64,000 nt of DNA from Natronosporangium hydrolyticum (GCF_016925615.1 NZ_CP070499.1:1612001-1676000); one strand, 5' to 3'; positions 38,624 through 46,928 are shown, numbered from the stretch's first letter. Notes: generated from the sequence alone by a model not told the origin. Numbers and translations: made by a program.

Positions 38624-39536
38624 CCCGGCGCAGCCGGCCGCCCCGGACGCTCCGGAGCCGGCCTACCGGGCGGGTTTCGCCTGCTTCGTCGGCCGCCCCA
38701 ACGCCGGCAAGTCCACGCTCACCAACGCGATCGTCGGGCAGAAGATCGCGATCACCTCGAACAAGCCACAGACCACCCGGCACGTCATTCGGGGCGTGCT
38801 GCACCAGCCGCAGGCGCAGCTGGTGCTGGTCGACACCCCCGGGCTCCACCGCCCCCGCACCCTGCTGGGCGAGCGCCTCAACGACCTGGTCCGCGCCACC
38901 TGGAGCGAGGTGGATGTGATCGGGCTGTGCCTGCCGGCCGACGAGCAGATCGGCCCCGGGGACCGGTTCATCACCGGCGAGATCGAGCAGCTGCGCGCCA
39001 CCGTGATCGCGGTGGTGACCAAGATCGACCTGATCGACCGGTCCCGCCTCGCCAAACAGCTCAGCGCGGTCGCCGACCTCGCCGACTTCGCCGAGGTGGT
39101 GCCGGTCAGCGCGGTCTCCGGCGAACAGGTGGGCACGCTGGTCGACGTGGTCACCACGTACCTCCCCGAGTCCCCCCAGCTCTACCCCGACGAAATGTTC
39201 ACCGAGGAGCCCACCCAGGTGCTCGTCGCGGAGCTGGTGCGGGAGTCGGCGCTGGAGGGGGTCCGCGACGAACTTCCCCACTCGATCGCGGTCGTGGTGG
39301 AGGAGATGACCACCGAAGGTGACCTGACCCGGATCTTCGCCGACCTGTATGTCGAACGACCCAGCCAGAAGGCGATCGTGATCGGTCGTCGCGGTGCCCG
39401 ACTGAAGGAGGTCGGCACCCGCGCCCGGGCCGAGATCGAGCAGCTGCTCGGTGGCCGGGTCTATCTCGACCTGCACGTGCGGGTCGCCAAAGACTGGCAG
39501 CGCGACCCGCGGCAGCTGCGCAAGCTGGGGTTCTGA
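38616..39536 (+). CDS. era: GTPase Era
   Basis: 306 residues, GTG start. G1 GRPNAGKSTLTNAIVG, switch TSNKPQTTRHVIRGV, G3 DTPGLHRP and G4 TKID, then a KH type II domain with VIGRRGARLKEVGTRAR. It binds 16S rRNA near the 3' end and aids 30S assembly. Last of the phoH-ybeY-CBS-cdd-like-era run. The kinase gene that follows after 5 bases is unrelated in function. Confidence 0.97.
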   Translation: MTDPAQPAAPDAPEPAYRAGFACFVGRPNAGKSTLTNAIVGQKIAITSNKPQTTRHVIRGVLHQPQAQLVLVDTPGLHRPRTLLGERLNDLVRATWSEVDVIGLCLPADEQIGPGDRFITGEIEQLRATVIAVVTKIDLIDRSRLAKQLSAVADLADFAEVVPVSAVSGEQVGTLVDVVTTYLPESPQLYPDEMFTEEPTQVLVAELVRESALEGVRDELPHSIAVVVEEMTTEGDLTRIFADLYVERPSQKAIVIGRRGARLKEVGTRARAEIEQLLGGRVYLDLHVRVAKDWQRDPRQLRKLGF

Positions 39537-39541
39537 GCCCG

Positions 39542-40492
39542 ATGTCGGAGGCGGACGGGGCGGCGATGAGCTGGGACGTGCTCTGTGTGGGTGAGTCGAT
39601 GGGTCTGGTCACCCCGGACCCGCCCGCGCCGTTGCGGCACGGTCCGCCGTTGCGGCTGGAGGTCGCGGGCGCGGAGTCGAACGTCGCCAGCTGGCTGGCG
39701 CAACTGGGGGCCAAGGTCGGTTGGCGCAGCCGGCTCGGCGCCGACCCGTTCGGTGAACTGATCCGGGCGCGGCTGGCCGCGGCCGGCGTCGACACCAGCG
39801 AGGTGGTCGTTGACCAGCAGGCGCCGACCGGGATCTACTTCAAGGATCCCGCCGCCGACGGCGCCACCACGGTGTATTACTACCGGCGCGGCTCGGCCGC
39901 GGCGGCGATGGACCGCCGGCTCCTCGCCGACGCCCCGGCGGCGCGGGTCGTGCACCTCTCGGGGATCACCGCGGCGCTCTCCGGCAGCTGCGCCGATCTG
40001 CTGCACCACGCCCTAGCGGAGCGGCCGGCGCCGGGGGCGCTGATGAGCTTCGACATCAACTATCGGCCGGCGTTGTGGCCGGTGGCGCAGGCCGGGCCGG
40101 CCCTGGCCAAGCTCGCCGCCGCCGCCGATCTCGTCTTCGTCGGCCGGGATGAGGCGCAGGTGCTCTGGGGCACCGCCACCGTCGATGAGGTCCGGGCGCG
40201 GCTGCCCGAGCCGACGACACTGGTCGTCAAGGATGGTCCGGTCGGCGCGACCGCCTACCACGGTGATGACCGGTTCACGGTGCCGGCACCGCCGGTGACG
40301 GTGGTCGAGCCGGTGGGCGCCGGGGACGCGTTCGCGGCGGGCTACCTATGGGGTGTGCTCAACGACGCGGCGCCCGCCGCGCGGTTGCGGCTGGGACACC
40401 TGCTGGCCGGCTGCGCGCTACGCACCGCTGGCGACATCGGGGAGCTACCGACCGCGGCGGAGCTTGCCGCGGCGATGCAGGAGGGGCGATGA
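39542..40492 (+). CDS. kdgK: PfkB-family sugar kinase, probable 2-dehydro-3-deoxygluconokinase
   Basis: 316 residues. Ribokinase fold: GESMGLVTP near the N-terminus, EVAGAESNVASWLAQLGA, DINYRPALWP, and the C-terminal anion-hole motif VEPVGAGDAFAAGYLWG containing the catalytic Asp. Sequence alone fits several sugars, but the directly coupled KDPG/KHG aldolase gene (ATGA overlap) argues for KDG phosphorylation and cleavage, the lower Entner-Doudoroff or hexuronate pathway. An internal ATG at 39566 (MSWDVLCVG) is an alternative start. Confidence 0.85.
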   Translation: MSEADGAAMSWDVLCVGESMGLVTPDPPAPLRHGPPLRLEVAGAESNVASWLAQLGAKVGWRSRLGADPFGELIRARLAAAGVDTSEVVVDQQAPTGIYFKDPAADGATTVYYYRRGSAAAAMDRRLLADAPAARVVHLSGITAALSGSCADLLHHALAERPAPGALMSFDINYRPALWPVAQAGPALAKLAAAADLVFVGRDEAQVLWGTATVDEVRARLPEPTTLVVKDGPVGATAYHGDDRFTVPAPPVTVVEPVGAGDAFAAGYLWGVLNDAAPAARLRLGHLLAGCALRTAGDIGELPTAAELAAAMQEGR

Positions 40493-41094
40493 CCAACCTT
40501 ACGGAGCTGTTCGGTGACCACCGGGTGATGACCATCCTGCGGGGGTTGCCACCGGCGGAGACGGTGGCGCTGGCGCAGCTGGCCTGGGACGCTGGCGTGG
40601 AGCTGCTGGAGGTGCCGATCGGCACGGCCGACCAGGTCCCGGCGCTGGCAGCGGCGGTCGCGGCCGGGGCCGAGCGCGGCAAACTGGTCGGTGCCGGCAC
40701 CGTGATCACTCAGGAGCAGGTGGCCTTGGCCGCCGGTGCGGGTGCCCGTTACACCGTCGCCCCCGGGCTGGACCTCTCGGTGCTCGCCGCGAGCCTCGCC
40801 GCCGGCCTGCCGCACCTGCCGGGTGTCGCCACCCCCAGCGAGGTGCAGCGGGCGCAGGCCGCGGGTTGCCGGTGGCTCAAGGCCTTCCCCGCCGCCGCCC
40901 TCGGCCCCGGCTGGTTCCGGGCGATCCGCGGCCCGTTCCCGGCGATTCGGTTCGTCGCCACCGGCGGGGTCAGCGTGGACTCCGCCCCGGAGTTCCTCGC
41001 CGCCGGTGCCCAGGTGGTCGCCGTGGGGTCGGCGCTGGCCGACCCGTCGACCCGGGAACGCCTCGGCGAACTCGTGAAAAATTCTGCGAACTGA
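40489..41094 (+). CDS. eda: KDPG/KHG aldolase
   Basis: 201 residues from ATG 40489. Class I aldolase TIM barrel: VMTILRGLPPAETVALAQ, GVELLEVPIGT, GAGTVITQEQV, and the Schiff-base Lys in CRWLKAFPAAALGP. It splits 2-keto-3-deoxy-6-phosphogluconate to pyruvate and glyceraldehyde-3-phosphate, and also acts on 4-hydroxy-2-oxoglutarate. It overlaps kdgK by 4 bases. The Glu of the usual LEVxxxT motif is present. Confidence 0.9.
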   Translation: MTNLTELFGDHRVMTILRGLPPAETVALAQLAWDAGVELLEVPIGTADQVPALAAAVAAGAERGKLVGAGTVITQEQVALAAGAGARYTVAPGLDLSVLAASLAAGLPHLPGVATPSEVQRAQAAGCRWLKAFPAAALGPGWFRAIRGPFPAIRFVATGGVSVDSAPEFLAAGAQVVAVGSALADPSTRERLGELVKNSAN

Positions 41095-41459
41095 CCGGGC
41101 GAGCCCGTACCCCCGGGCGGGCCGGTGACGATTACTCCCACGTCACCTCGGTGACAGGAGGGGTCACTGGCTGCCGGCGTCGGTTACGCTGCCGTGCTGC
41201 CGCTTGGCCGGACCGCCGCTCACCCGCGTGTGTGGGTTCGTGAGTGGGCGGCGGGCGCTGGCGCGGGTAGTCGGGACAACCGGGTAGTCCGCGGCCCGGC
41301 GCTCGGGGGCCGGGCCGCGGGCAACCCGTCCGCCCGTGGCCCGGCCACTGACTTCCTGGTCGAGGCCGCGCACCGTACGCTCAGACAGCCGGCGCTCCAG
41401 CCGCCGGCGCCGGCCTGTCGAGGAGGTACCCGCTGCCGCTAGGGGACGCGTTTCCGGAG
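41095..41459. other. 365-bp gene-poor stretch between eda and the sigma factor
   Basis: No convincing gene is seen. It carries the eda downstream hairpin (41289-41320), a TCACCTCGGTGA palindrome (41144-41155), and at the far side an AGGAGG at 41420-41426 that probably belongs to the sigma-factor gene. Confidence 0.5.
41289..41320 (+). terminator. GC-rich hairpin, probable terminator of kdgK-eda
   Basis: CCGCGGCCCGGC pairs perfectly with GCCGGGCCGCGG (12 bp) around an 8-base loop. It is about 195 bases past the eda stop. No U-tract. The distance leaves room for other roles. Confidence 0.45.
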
Positions 41460-41981
41460 GTGTTGGCCGCGGCGCAGGGTGGGGCGCCGCGTGCTTTTGA
41501 GCGCCTCTACGCGGATCTCGCGCCGGTGGTGGCGGGCTATCTGCGGGTGCAGCGGGCCGTCGAGCCCGAGGATCTGACCAGTGAGGTCTTCTTCGGGGTG
41601 TTCCGCGGATTGGCGAGCTTCCAGGGCCACGAGGCACAGTTCCGGTCGTGGGTGTTCACCATCGCCCACCGGCGACTGCTGGACGAGCGGCGACGGCTGG
41701 CCCGGACGCCGCCACAGGCGGGCTCGGTCGAGGCCGACCCACCTGCGGGCGATGTTGAACGGGAGGCGCTGGAGTCGTTGGGCGAACAATGGGTGGTGGG
41801 CCTGTGTAGCCGGCTCTCGGCCGACCAGCGAACGGTGCTCCTGCTACGGGTGATCGGCGACCTGACCATCGAGGAGGTAGCCCGGATCACCGGCAAGAGC
41901 CCGGGCGCAGTAAAGGCGCTGCAGCGCCGGGCCCTCGATGCGCTGCGCCGGAAGCTCGCGAAGGAGGGCGTACCGCTGTGA
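41460..41981 (+). CDS. RNA polymerase sigma factor, ECF-type
   Basis: 173 residues from GTG 41460. Sigma-2 region LYADLAPVVAGYLRVQ to DLTSEVFFGVFRGLASF with FRSWVFTIAHRRLLDERRR. Sigma-4 region LSADQRTVLLLRVIGDLTIEEVARITGKSPGAVKAL split by a short linker. The frame stays open upstream as PLPLGDAFPEV, which looks like authentic family N-terminus. The only good ribosome binding site (AGGAGG, 41420-41426) is 6 bases before a CTG at 41433, so a CTG start is possible. The coupled membrane gene downstream is a plausible anti-sigma partner. Confidence 0.88.
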   Translation: MLAAAQGGAPRAFERLYADLAPVVAGYLRVQRAVEPEDLTSEVFFGVFRGLASFQGHEAQFRSWVFTIAHRRLLDERRRLARTPPQAGSVEADPPAGDVEREALESLGEQWVVGLCSRLSADQRTVLLLRVIGDLTIEEVARITGKSPGAVKALQRRALDALRRKLAKEGVPL

Positions 41982-42808
41982 GCGCGACCGACGATTACTC
42001 CGGCGAGATGCCCATACCATCCCGAATCGACGATCCGACCGCGGAGGCGCTCTTCGCGGGCCGGCCGGTGCACCCTGAGCTGGACCCGCTGGCCACGGTG
42101 GTCCGGGCGCTGCGGGACGTCTCCCAACAGCCGGTCCCGCCCAGCGACGAGTTGGCGGCGAGCATGGCGGCCGGCGCCTTCCCGGATGCGGCCGCGGGCG
42201 CCGAGGTCCCGGGCCGGATGCGGCGGGCAGCGTCCCGGCTGCGACGGGCGATGCTGGGGCGGGCCACCGGGCTGCGGCTCGCCGCGCGGCTCGCCGCCGG
42301 GGGTCTCGCCGTGGGCATCGTGGGGGTGGGCAGCGCCGGCTTCGCCGGCACGCTGCCGGCGCCGGCGCAGGCCCGGTTCGAGTCGGTGGTGGAATCGGTC
42401 TCGCCGTACCGGTTTGCCGAGCGGGTCGACGAGGACTCGCCGGCGGGCACACCGGCGGGGACCCCGGACGGCACCGGCGAGCCGGCGCCCGCCGACGAGC
42501 CTGGGCTGGTGCCGGGGAGCCCGCCGACCGGAGCACCGGTGGCGCCGACCGATCCACAGCAGACCCCGGGGCTGGCGCCGCCCGGGGATATTGGACCAGG
42601 CCGGGCCGGCGACCCGCCCGGCCACTCCGACGACGACCCGGGGCCGCCCGCCGCCCCGCCAGGGCTGCCCGCCGATCCGCCGCCGGCCCCGCCCGGCCCA
42701 CCCGGCGAGGCTGGCGAACCGCCGGGACGGTCCGGCGACGCCCCGGGCCGGTCGGGCGACAATCCCGGCGCCCAGCCCACCGATCACCCTGGGCCGGGCC
42801 GGCCCTAG
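41978..42808 (+). CDS. Single-span membrane protein, putative anti-sigma factor
   Basis: 276 residues, GTG start overlapping the sigma-factor stop by 4 bases. The N-terminal ~100 residues are cytoplasmic and polar. One membrane span is near 105-128 (LAARLAAGGLAVGIVGVGSAG). The extracytoplasmic part is almost entirely Pro/Gly/Asp-rich, with PPG repeats and RSGDxPG units, and looks unstructured. There is no zinc-binding HxxxCxxC motif, so it is not a ZAS-type anti-sigma factor. The pairing with an ECF sigma gene is the only functional clue. Confidence 0.6.
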   Translation: MSATDDYSGEMPIPSRIDDPTAEALFAGRPVHPELDPLATVVRALRDVSQQPVPPSDELAASMAAGAFPDAAAGAEVPGRMRRAASRLRRAMLGRATGLRLAARLAAGGLAVGIVGVGSAGFAGTLPAPAQARFESVVESVSPYRFAERVDEDSPAGTPAGTPDGTGEPAPADEPGLVPGSPPTGAPVAPTDPQQTPGLAPPGDIGPGRAGDPPGHSDDDPGPPAAPPGLPADPPPAPPGPPGEAGEPPGRSGDAPGRSGDNPGAQPTDHPGPGRP

Positions 42809-42849
42809 CCGCTACTGTCCCTAGCCGCTGCCGTCCCTAGCCGTTAGCG
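42803..42849. repeat. Three tandem 16-bp units covering two stop codons
   Basis: CCCTAGCCGCTACTGT (42803-42818), CCCTAGCCGCTGCCGT (42819-42834) and the partial CCCTAGCCGTTAGCG (42835-42849). The first unit contains the TAG stop of the plus-strand gene. The third contains, in complement, the stop of the minus-strand vapC. The repeat joins two convergent genes and may have arisen by slippage. Confidence 0.7.
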
Positions 42850-43253
42850 AACGGGTTCTCGATGGTGACCCCGCCGTAACTCGCCCCGGTGGCTAGATCC
42901 TCGGAGAACAACCGGGTGCAGCCGGCTTGCCGGGCAGCCTCCACCACAAGCGCGTCCCAATGCGACAAATGCCAGCGCTGCCCGCTGCGGATGGCGCGGA
43001 CGACCAGCTCGGCATCGGTGGGCACGCAGAGGTAGCGGGCCATGGTCTCCACCGCGGTTGCCGCCAACGGGGGCGGCATGGCCGGCTTGAGCCTGCGGGT
43101 CACCGCGCTGTAGAACTCATTGAGCACCTGCGTGGAGATCGTGATCCCCGCCGTCGACAGCAAGATCTCCTGGGCCCGCTTCTGCTTATCGGGGACGGAT
43201 TGGTCGACCGCGTAGATGAAGACACTCGTGTCGAGGAACGTTCTACCGGCCAT
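42837..43253 (-). CDS. vapC: PIN-domain ribonuclease toxin (VapC-type), second pair
   Basis: 138 residues from ATG 43253 (MAGRTFLDTSVFIYAVD). PIN acidic residues: Asp in FLDTSVFIYAVD, Glu in STQVLNEFYSAV, and Asp in LSHWDALVVEAARQAGC and LFSEDLATG. The C-terminus is VTIENPFANG. An upstream extension to 43478 is a shadow of vapB. It overlaps vapB by 11 bases and is the distal gene of the pair. Confidence 0.88.
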   Translation of the reverse strand: MAGRTFLDTSVFIYAVDQSVPDKQKRAQEILLSTAGITISTQVLNEFYSAVTRRLKPAMPPPLAATAVETMARYLCVPTDAELVVRAIRSGQRWHLSHWDALVVEAARQAGCTRLFSEDLATGASYGGVTIENPFANG

Positions 43254-43497
43254 GCTCACCCAGCCGCTCCTCGTAGAGCTCTTCGCGGCTCCACCGCCAC
43301 GGGGCGGGGCCGCTGTTGGCTGCGGCCTGGTTGAAGGTCTCCACCAGCGACTCGCCGATCTGGCGGTCGGCATCCTCGTCGAGGTAGTGCTCAAGCCACT
43401 GCCGGACCAGTTGATTGACGCTAGTGCCCTGCTGAAGGGCGCGGATCCGGGCCCGTCGGAGAAGCCCTTCGTCGACATTGAGAGTCAGACTCGCCAT
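43243..43497 (-). CDS. vapB: Ribbon-helix-helix antitoxin (VapB-type), second pair
   Basis: 84 residues, ATG start with GGAGGG about 5 bases upstream. N-terminal MASLTLNVDEGLLRRARIRA forms the RHH strand and first helix. The C-terminal half is acidic (YLDEDADRQIGESLVETF), ending with ELYEERLGEHGR. CTACAC occurs twice upstream on the minus strand (43511-43530) flanking a -10-like TACACT, a possible autoregulatory site. Divergent from recO. Confidence 0.85.
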   Translation of the reverse strand: MASLTLNVDEGLLRRARIRALQQGTSVNQLVRQWLEHYLDEDADRQIGESLVETFNQAAANSGPAPWRWSREELYEERLGEHGR

Positions 43498-43580
43498 AAC
43501 ACCCTCCGTGTAGAACGGGTTCAGTGTAGCACGGTCGGCTGGTTGATTGACCGTTCCGCGGAGAGGTGGACAATGACCGG

Positions 43581-44354
43581 GTGACGGGGTATCGGCGGCA
43601 GCTCTACCGGGACGACGCGGTGGTGTTGCGCACCCAGAAGCTCGGCGAATCCGACCGGATCATCACGCTGCTGACCCGCCGGCACGGCCGGGTCCGGGCG
43701 GTGGCCCGCGGAGTCCGGCGCACCAGCTCCAAGTTCGGGGCGAGGCTGGAGCCGTTCGGCCACGTCGAGCTCCAGCTCGCCGCCCCGGCCGGCGAGCAGT
43801 CGACCCGCTCCCTGCACACCGTCTCGCAGGCGGTGGGGGTGTCGCTCTTCGGCGGCGCGTTCGCGCACGACTACCCCCGCTACACCGCCGCGAGCGCGAT
43901 CGCCGAGACCGCCGAGCGGCTCACCCCGGAGGAGGGGGAGCCGTCGCTGGAGCTGTTCCGGCTGACCCTGGGGGCCCTGCGGGCGTTGGCGACCGAAGCA
44001 CACCCGTCGCCGCTGGTCCTCGACGCGTACCTGTTGCGGGCGATGGGGATCGCCGGCTGGGCGCCGGCGCTGGCCGAGTGTGCGGTCTGCGGAACCCAGG
44101 GCCCGCACGGTGCCTTCTCGGTGCCGGCCGGCGGTTCGGTCTGCCCCGACTGCCGACCGCCGGGGGCCGCGCACCCGCCGCCCACGGTGTTGGCGCTGCT
44201 CATCGCATTGGCCAACGGCGACTGGGAGTACGCCGACGCGAGCGACCCGGGCCTGCGGAAGCAGGCCGCCGGGCTGGTCGCCGCGCACCTGCAGTGGCAT
44301 CTGGAGCGGGGGTTACGATCACTGCCGCTGGTCGACCGAGGGGAGAGCCGGTGA
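43581..44354 (+). CDS. recO: DNA repair protein RecO
   Basis: 257 residues from GTG 43581 ([20 protein letters not shown] after the initiator), the typical N-terminus; a GTG at 43566 would add five residues. OB fold, then a helical domain and a zinc finger with CAVCGTQGP and [11 protein letters not shown] (CxxC...CxxC). It loads RecA with RecR in gap repair. It overlaps uppS by 4 bases, and the era...recO-uppS order is conserved, here with insertions between era and recO. Confidence 0.94.
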   Translation: MTGYRRQLYRDDAVVLRTQKLGESDRIITLLTRRHGRVRAVARGVRRTSSKFGARLEPFGHVELQLAAPAGEQSTRSLHTVSQAVGVSLFGGAFAHDYPRYTAASAIAETAERLTPEEGEPSLELFRLTLGALRALATEAHPSPLVLDAYLLRAMGIAGWAPALAECAVCGTQGPHGAFSVPAGGSVCPDCRPPGAAHPPPTVLALLIALANGDWEYADASDPGLRKQAAGLVAAHLQWHLERGLRSLPLVDRGESR

Positions 44355-45121
44355 AGACGCGGACGCCGCTCCGGGCGCCGACACCACATCCATCTGGTGC
44401 CCGGCCGCCGAAGCTGCCGGCCGACCTGGTCCCGCGCCACGTGGCGGTGGTGATGGACGGCAACGGCCGGTGGGCCAAGCAGCGGGGGCTGGCCCGGACC
44501 AAGGGCCACGAGCGGGGCGAGCAGGCGCTCTTCGACACCATCGAGGGCGCGATCGAGCTGGGCGTGCCGTACCTGTCCGCCTATGCGTTCTCGACCGAGA
44601 ACTGGCGGCGGTCGCCGGAGGAGGTCCGGTGGCTGATGGCGTTCAACCGGGATGTCATCCGCCGTCGCCGGGACCAGCTGGTGGAGCTGGGGGTCCGGGT
44701 GCTGTGGGCGGGCCGGCCGGGTCGGCTCTGGAAGAGCGTCATCTCGGAGCTGCAGACCGCCGAGCAGATGTCGCGCCACAACTCGGTGTTGACGCTGCAG
44801 TTCTGCGTCAACTATGGCGGGCAGGCCGAGATCGCCGACGCGGCGGCCGCGATCGCCCGGGAGGTGGCGGCGGGGCGGCTGCGGCCGGAGAAGATCACCG
44901 AGAAGACGGTGGCGAAGTATCTCTACCAGCCGAAGGTGCCCGATGTGGACGTGTTCCTGCGCCCCTCCGGCGAGCAACGGACCTCCAACTTCATGATGTG
45001 GCAGTCGGCGTACGCCGAGCACATCTATCTGGACACGCTGTGGCCGGACTTCGACCGCCGCCACCTGTGGGAGGCCTGCGAGATGTACGCCAAACGGGAT
45101 CGACGTTTCGGCTCGGCCTGA
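44351..45121 (+). CDS. uppS: Isoprenyl (polyprenyl) diphosphate synthase, cis-type
   Basis: 256 residues, GTG start overlapping the recO stop. Cis-prenyltransferase signatures: [17 protein letters not shown] (catalytic Asp), [26 protein letters not shown] and [19 protein letters not shown]. It makes the C50/C55 polyprenyl diphosphate carrier for peptidoglycan and other envelope polymers. Length is normal. It is the last gene before a decayed intergenic stretch. Confidence 0.96.
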   Translation: MKTRTPLRAPTPHPSGARPPKLPADLVPRHVAVVMDGNGRWAKQRGLARTKGHERGEQALFDTIEGAIELGVPYLSAYAFSTENWRRSPEEVRWLMAFNRDVIRRRRDQLVELGVRVLWAGRPGRLWKSVISELQTAEQMSRHNSVLTLQFCVNYGGQAEIADAAAAIAREVAAGRLRPEKITEKTVAKYLYQPKVPDVDVFLRPSGEQRTSNFMMWQSAYAEHIYLDTLWPDFDRRHLWEACEMYAKRDRRFGSA

Positions 45122-45162
45122 ACCCGCGCCAGCCAAAACCCGCGCCGGCCGGAACCCGCGCC
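45121..45162 (+). repeat. Three copies of a 10-base word at 16-base period
   Basis: AACCCGCGCC at 45121-45130, 45137-45146 and 45153-45162, starting on the last base of the uppS stop codon. A 12-bp palindrome, GGACCTAGGTCC, and a GATCATGG...CCATGATC pair follow shortly after. This marks the beginning of a repeat-rich gap that extends to 45411. Confidence 0.65.
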
Positions 45163-45261
45163 GATCATGGACCTAGGTCCCTGTTGAACCACGTCTCGGG
45201 TGCCCAACCCCATGATCACAAGGCGGGCGTGGGCGCGGCGAACCGGCCGACCGTGATCCAA

Positions 45262-45308
45262 TGCCCTGGAGCTGTACGACACGCAGCGGGTCGTACAGCT
45301 CCAGGGCA
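45262..45308. terminator. Long perfect hairpin downstream of uppS
   Basis: TGCCCTGGAGCTGTACGAC pairs without mismatch to GTCGTACAGCTCCAGGGCA: 19 bp around a 9-base loop. The arms are flanked by GATCCAA and CTTGATC, which nearly extend the pairing. A stem this long is unusual even for a terminator. It could also be the remnant of a mobile element or an RNA-processing site. No U-tract follows. Confidence 0.6.
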
Positions 45309-45411
45309 CTTGATCTTCCTGCCGCCCGGCCGGAGAGTGGCTAGGGTGGATACTTCGGCGTGGTAGGTTGCCCGCTTCGAGAGCGGGCTAACGCGGAGCG
45401 GAGGACTCAGC

Positions 45412-45497
45412 ATGCCGGCGCGTTATCCGTCGGTTGCCGCGCTGCTGTTTGGCGGCAGTGCTTGTCCTTACCGGTTGTACCCAGCGGGTGCCTAACC
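45412..45497 (+). pseudogene. Truncated, frameshifted lipoprotein gene remnant
   Basis: ATG 45412 with a good GGAGGACT upstream opens MPARYPSVAALL, but the frame then stops after 27 codons. From about 45446 the neighbouring frame continues as CLAAVLVLTGCTQRVPN, a clear signal peptide with lipobox LTGC. One base lost or gained in the CTGCTGTTTGGC tract explains the break. After about 85 bases the gene ends at the junction with the ATPase remnant on the other strand. Confidence 0.6.
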
Positions 45498-46735
45498 TCA
45501 TGGTCGACGCGGGGGCAGGTGGGCATCGACGACGTCGGCCGGTCCCCAGACCACATCGACCTGACCGCGCCGTAGATCGCAGCCAGCGCGGGAGACGACC
45601 AGCAGACCGCCGGTGGCGGGCTCGAAGCCCGGCACCTGAGCGGCATCGGCCCGCAGCCGCCGGAGGTCATGGTCGTCGAAGGCGGTGCGGAGCCACTTCA
45701 CCGAACCAGCAAAGAAGACGTGGTCGGCGACGGGGCCCGGTCGGCGCCGACCAGGTCGACCTCGGGGGCGAATCGGCGGTTCCACCAGCCACCGACGATC
45801 GCGGCCGTTGGCGACGGCAGCGCACCATCGGCGAGGGCCAGCTCCAGCGCATCCCGGATCAAGGGTTCGACGGCCCGGCCGCGCCACGCGCTCCAACGCC
45901 GCTCAATCAACTGGTACGCCGGTCCAGGGCGGCCCCGCCGGGCGAGGTTCTGGGCGTCGCGCAGCATGGCGAGTTGGCGAAGTAGTGGTGAGAGCGACCC
46001 GGACGAGACTGGCTCGGAGCGGTTGCCCGCGGCAGCGGCGATGTTCGCCTGGGTGCGTTCGCCGCTACCGATCGCCGCCAGCACCCGGCGGGACAGGTCA
46101 GGCATCGGGAACTCGGCGAGCATCGACGACTCTGGCACGCTGAAGACAGGTGCCGACGGGTCTTCGCACTCTGCAGCGAGGAAGGGCAGTGCCGGTACGC
46201 CGGCCGGCCAGGACGCTAGGATGCCCGGCAGTCCGCCGCTGACCAGTTGCGCGTCGATGGCGTCTGGCGGATCGAGCGCGAGTGATTTGGCGGTGTCGGC
46301 GACGGTGAGCGGGCCGAGCACCAGATTGTCTGCCCGACCGAAGAATGGTCGGTCGTAGGCGGTGAGCCGGGCCATCATGTGCAGGTCGCTGCCGAGCATG
46401 AGCAGCAGCAGTGGTCGTTGCCGGAGCAGCCGGTCCCACGTGGTCTGCAGCACGCCGTCGAAGTGTTCGTCCTGCTCGGCGAGCCAAGGGAGTTCGTCGA
46501 GGACAATGATCGCAGGACCAGCCGGTAGCGCGGCGGCGAGCAGGCGCAGGGCGTCGGGCCAGCTGCCGTTGTCGAGGATGGGCACGAGGTCCGGGTCTGA
46601 GGGCAGGGAGGAGTCCCGTAGTTCCTGGCAGAACTCGCCGACGGCCTCGACCGGGGAAGCGCCCTTGGTTGCGGTGTAGTAGAGGTACGGGACTCTCGCC
46701 CGATCGCAGAATTCCTGGACCAGTCGGGATCCGCC
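45498..46735 (-). pseudogene. Decayed AAA-type ATP-binding protein gene
   Basis: Remnant of an actinobacterial AAA ATPase (DUF234-like family). The 5' end is missing: the frame opens right after a stop at 46736 as GGSRLVQEFCDRARVPYLYY, so the Walker A Gly-Lys lies outside. Walker B IIVLDELPWLAEQ and the sensor LMLGSDLHMM remain. The segment between SLSPLLRQLAM and LRDAQNLARR seems shortened. A one-base deletion near 45730-45740 then shifts the frame: GADRAP continues in the other frame as VADHVFFAGSVKW. The tail VDVVWGP ends at 45498. These independent lesions make it non-functional. Confidence 0.75.
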
Positions 46736-46736
46736 T

Positions 46737-46787
46737 TAGGTAGCTGGCAGCTACCTAGATGCTATCTACCTAGATGCTATCTACCTA
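46737..46787. repeat. 21-bp palindrome followed by 15-bp tandem repeats
   Basis: TAGGTAGCT-GGC-AGCTACCTA (46737-46757) is a palindrome with perfect 9-bp arms. From 46751, CTACCTAGATGCTAT is repeated at a 15-base period (46751, 46766, partial at 46781). The heptamer CTACCTA therefore occurs three times in line. It abuts the truncated 5' end of the ATPase remnant and lies ~140 bases before narK. Possibly an operator array; too short-period for CRISPR. Confidence 0.65.
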
Positions 46788-46928
46788 GCCGAGCGGGTCG
46801 GCGGTGCCGGAGTTCACGGCGGGGGTCGGCGGAGCGTGCGGGAGACGTTACCCGCGCTGAATGGCGGATCGCCGGGATCGGTAACACGGCGGCCCTAACG
46901 TCTGCGGCATCCGATCGAGGAGGACGCC

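Noticed and set aside
45368-45400. tRNA-like GCCCGCT/AGCGGGC hairpin
   Set aside because: Only one stem with a 5-base loop. No acceptor, T-arm consensus or CCA-type end.
45360-45985. Plus-strand frames overlapping the ATPase remnant as a new gene
   Set aside because: They run antisense to conserved ATPase segments. Only the first ~85 bases (lipoprotein signal) look like real coding sequence.
46751-46787. Possible CRISPR array
   Set aside because: Repeat period is 15 bases with no variable spacers and no cas genes nearby.
46847-46884. GlnR box upstream of narK
   Set aside because: GTTAC at 46847 and GTAAC near 46881 are present, but the partner half-sites (GAAAC) and spacing do not fit the consensus well.
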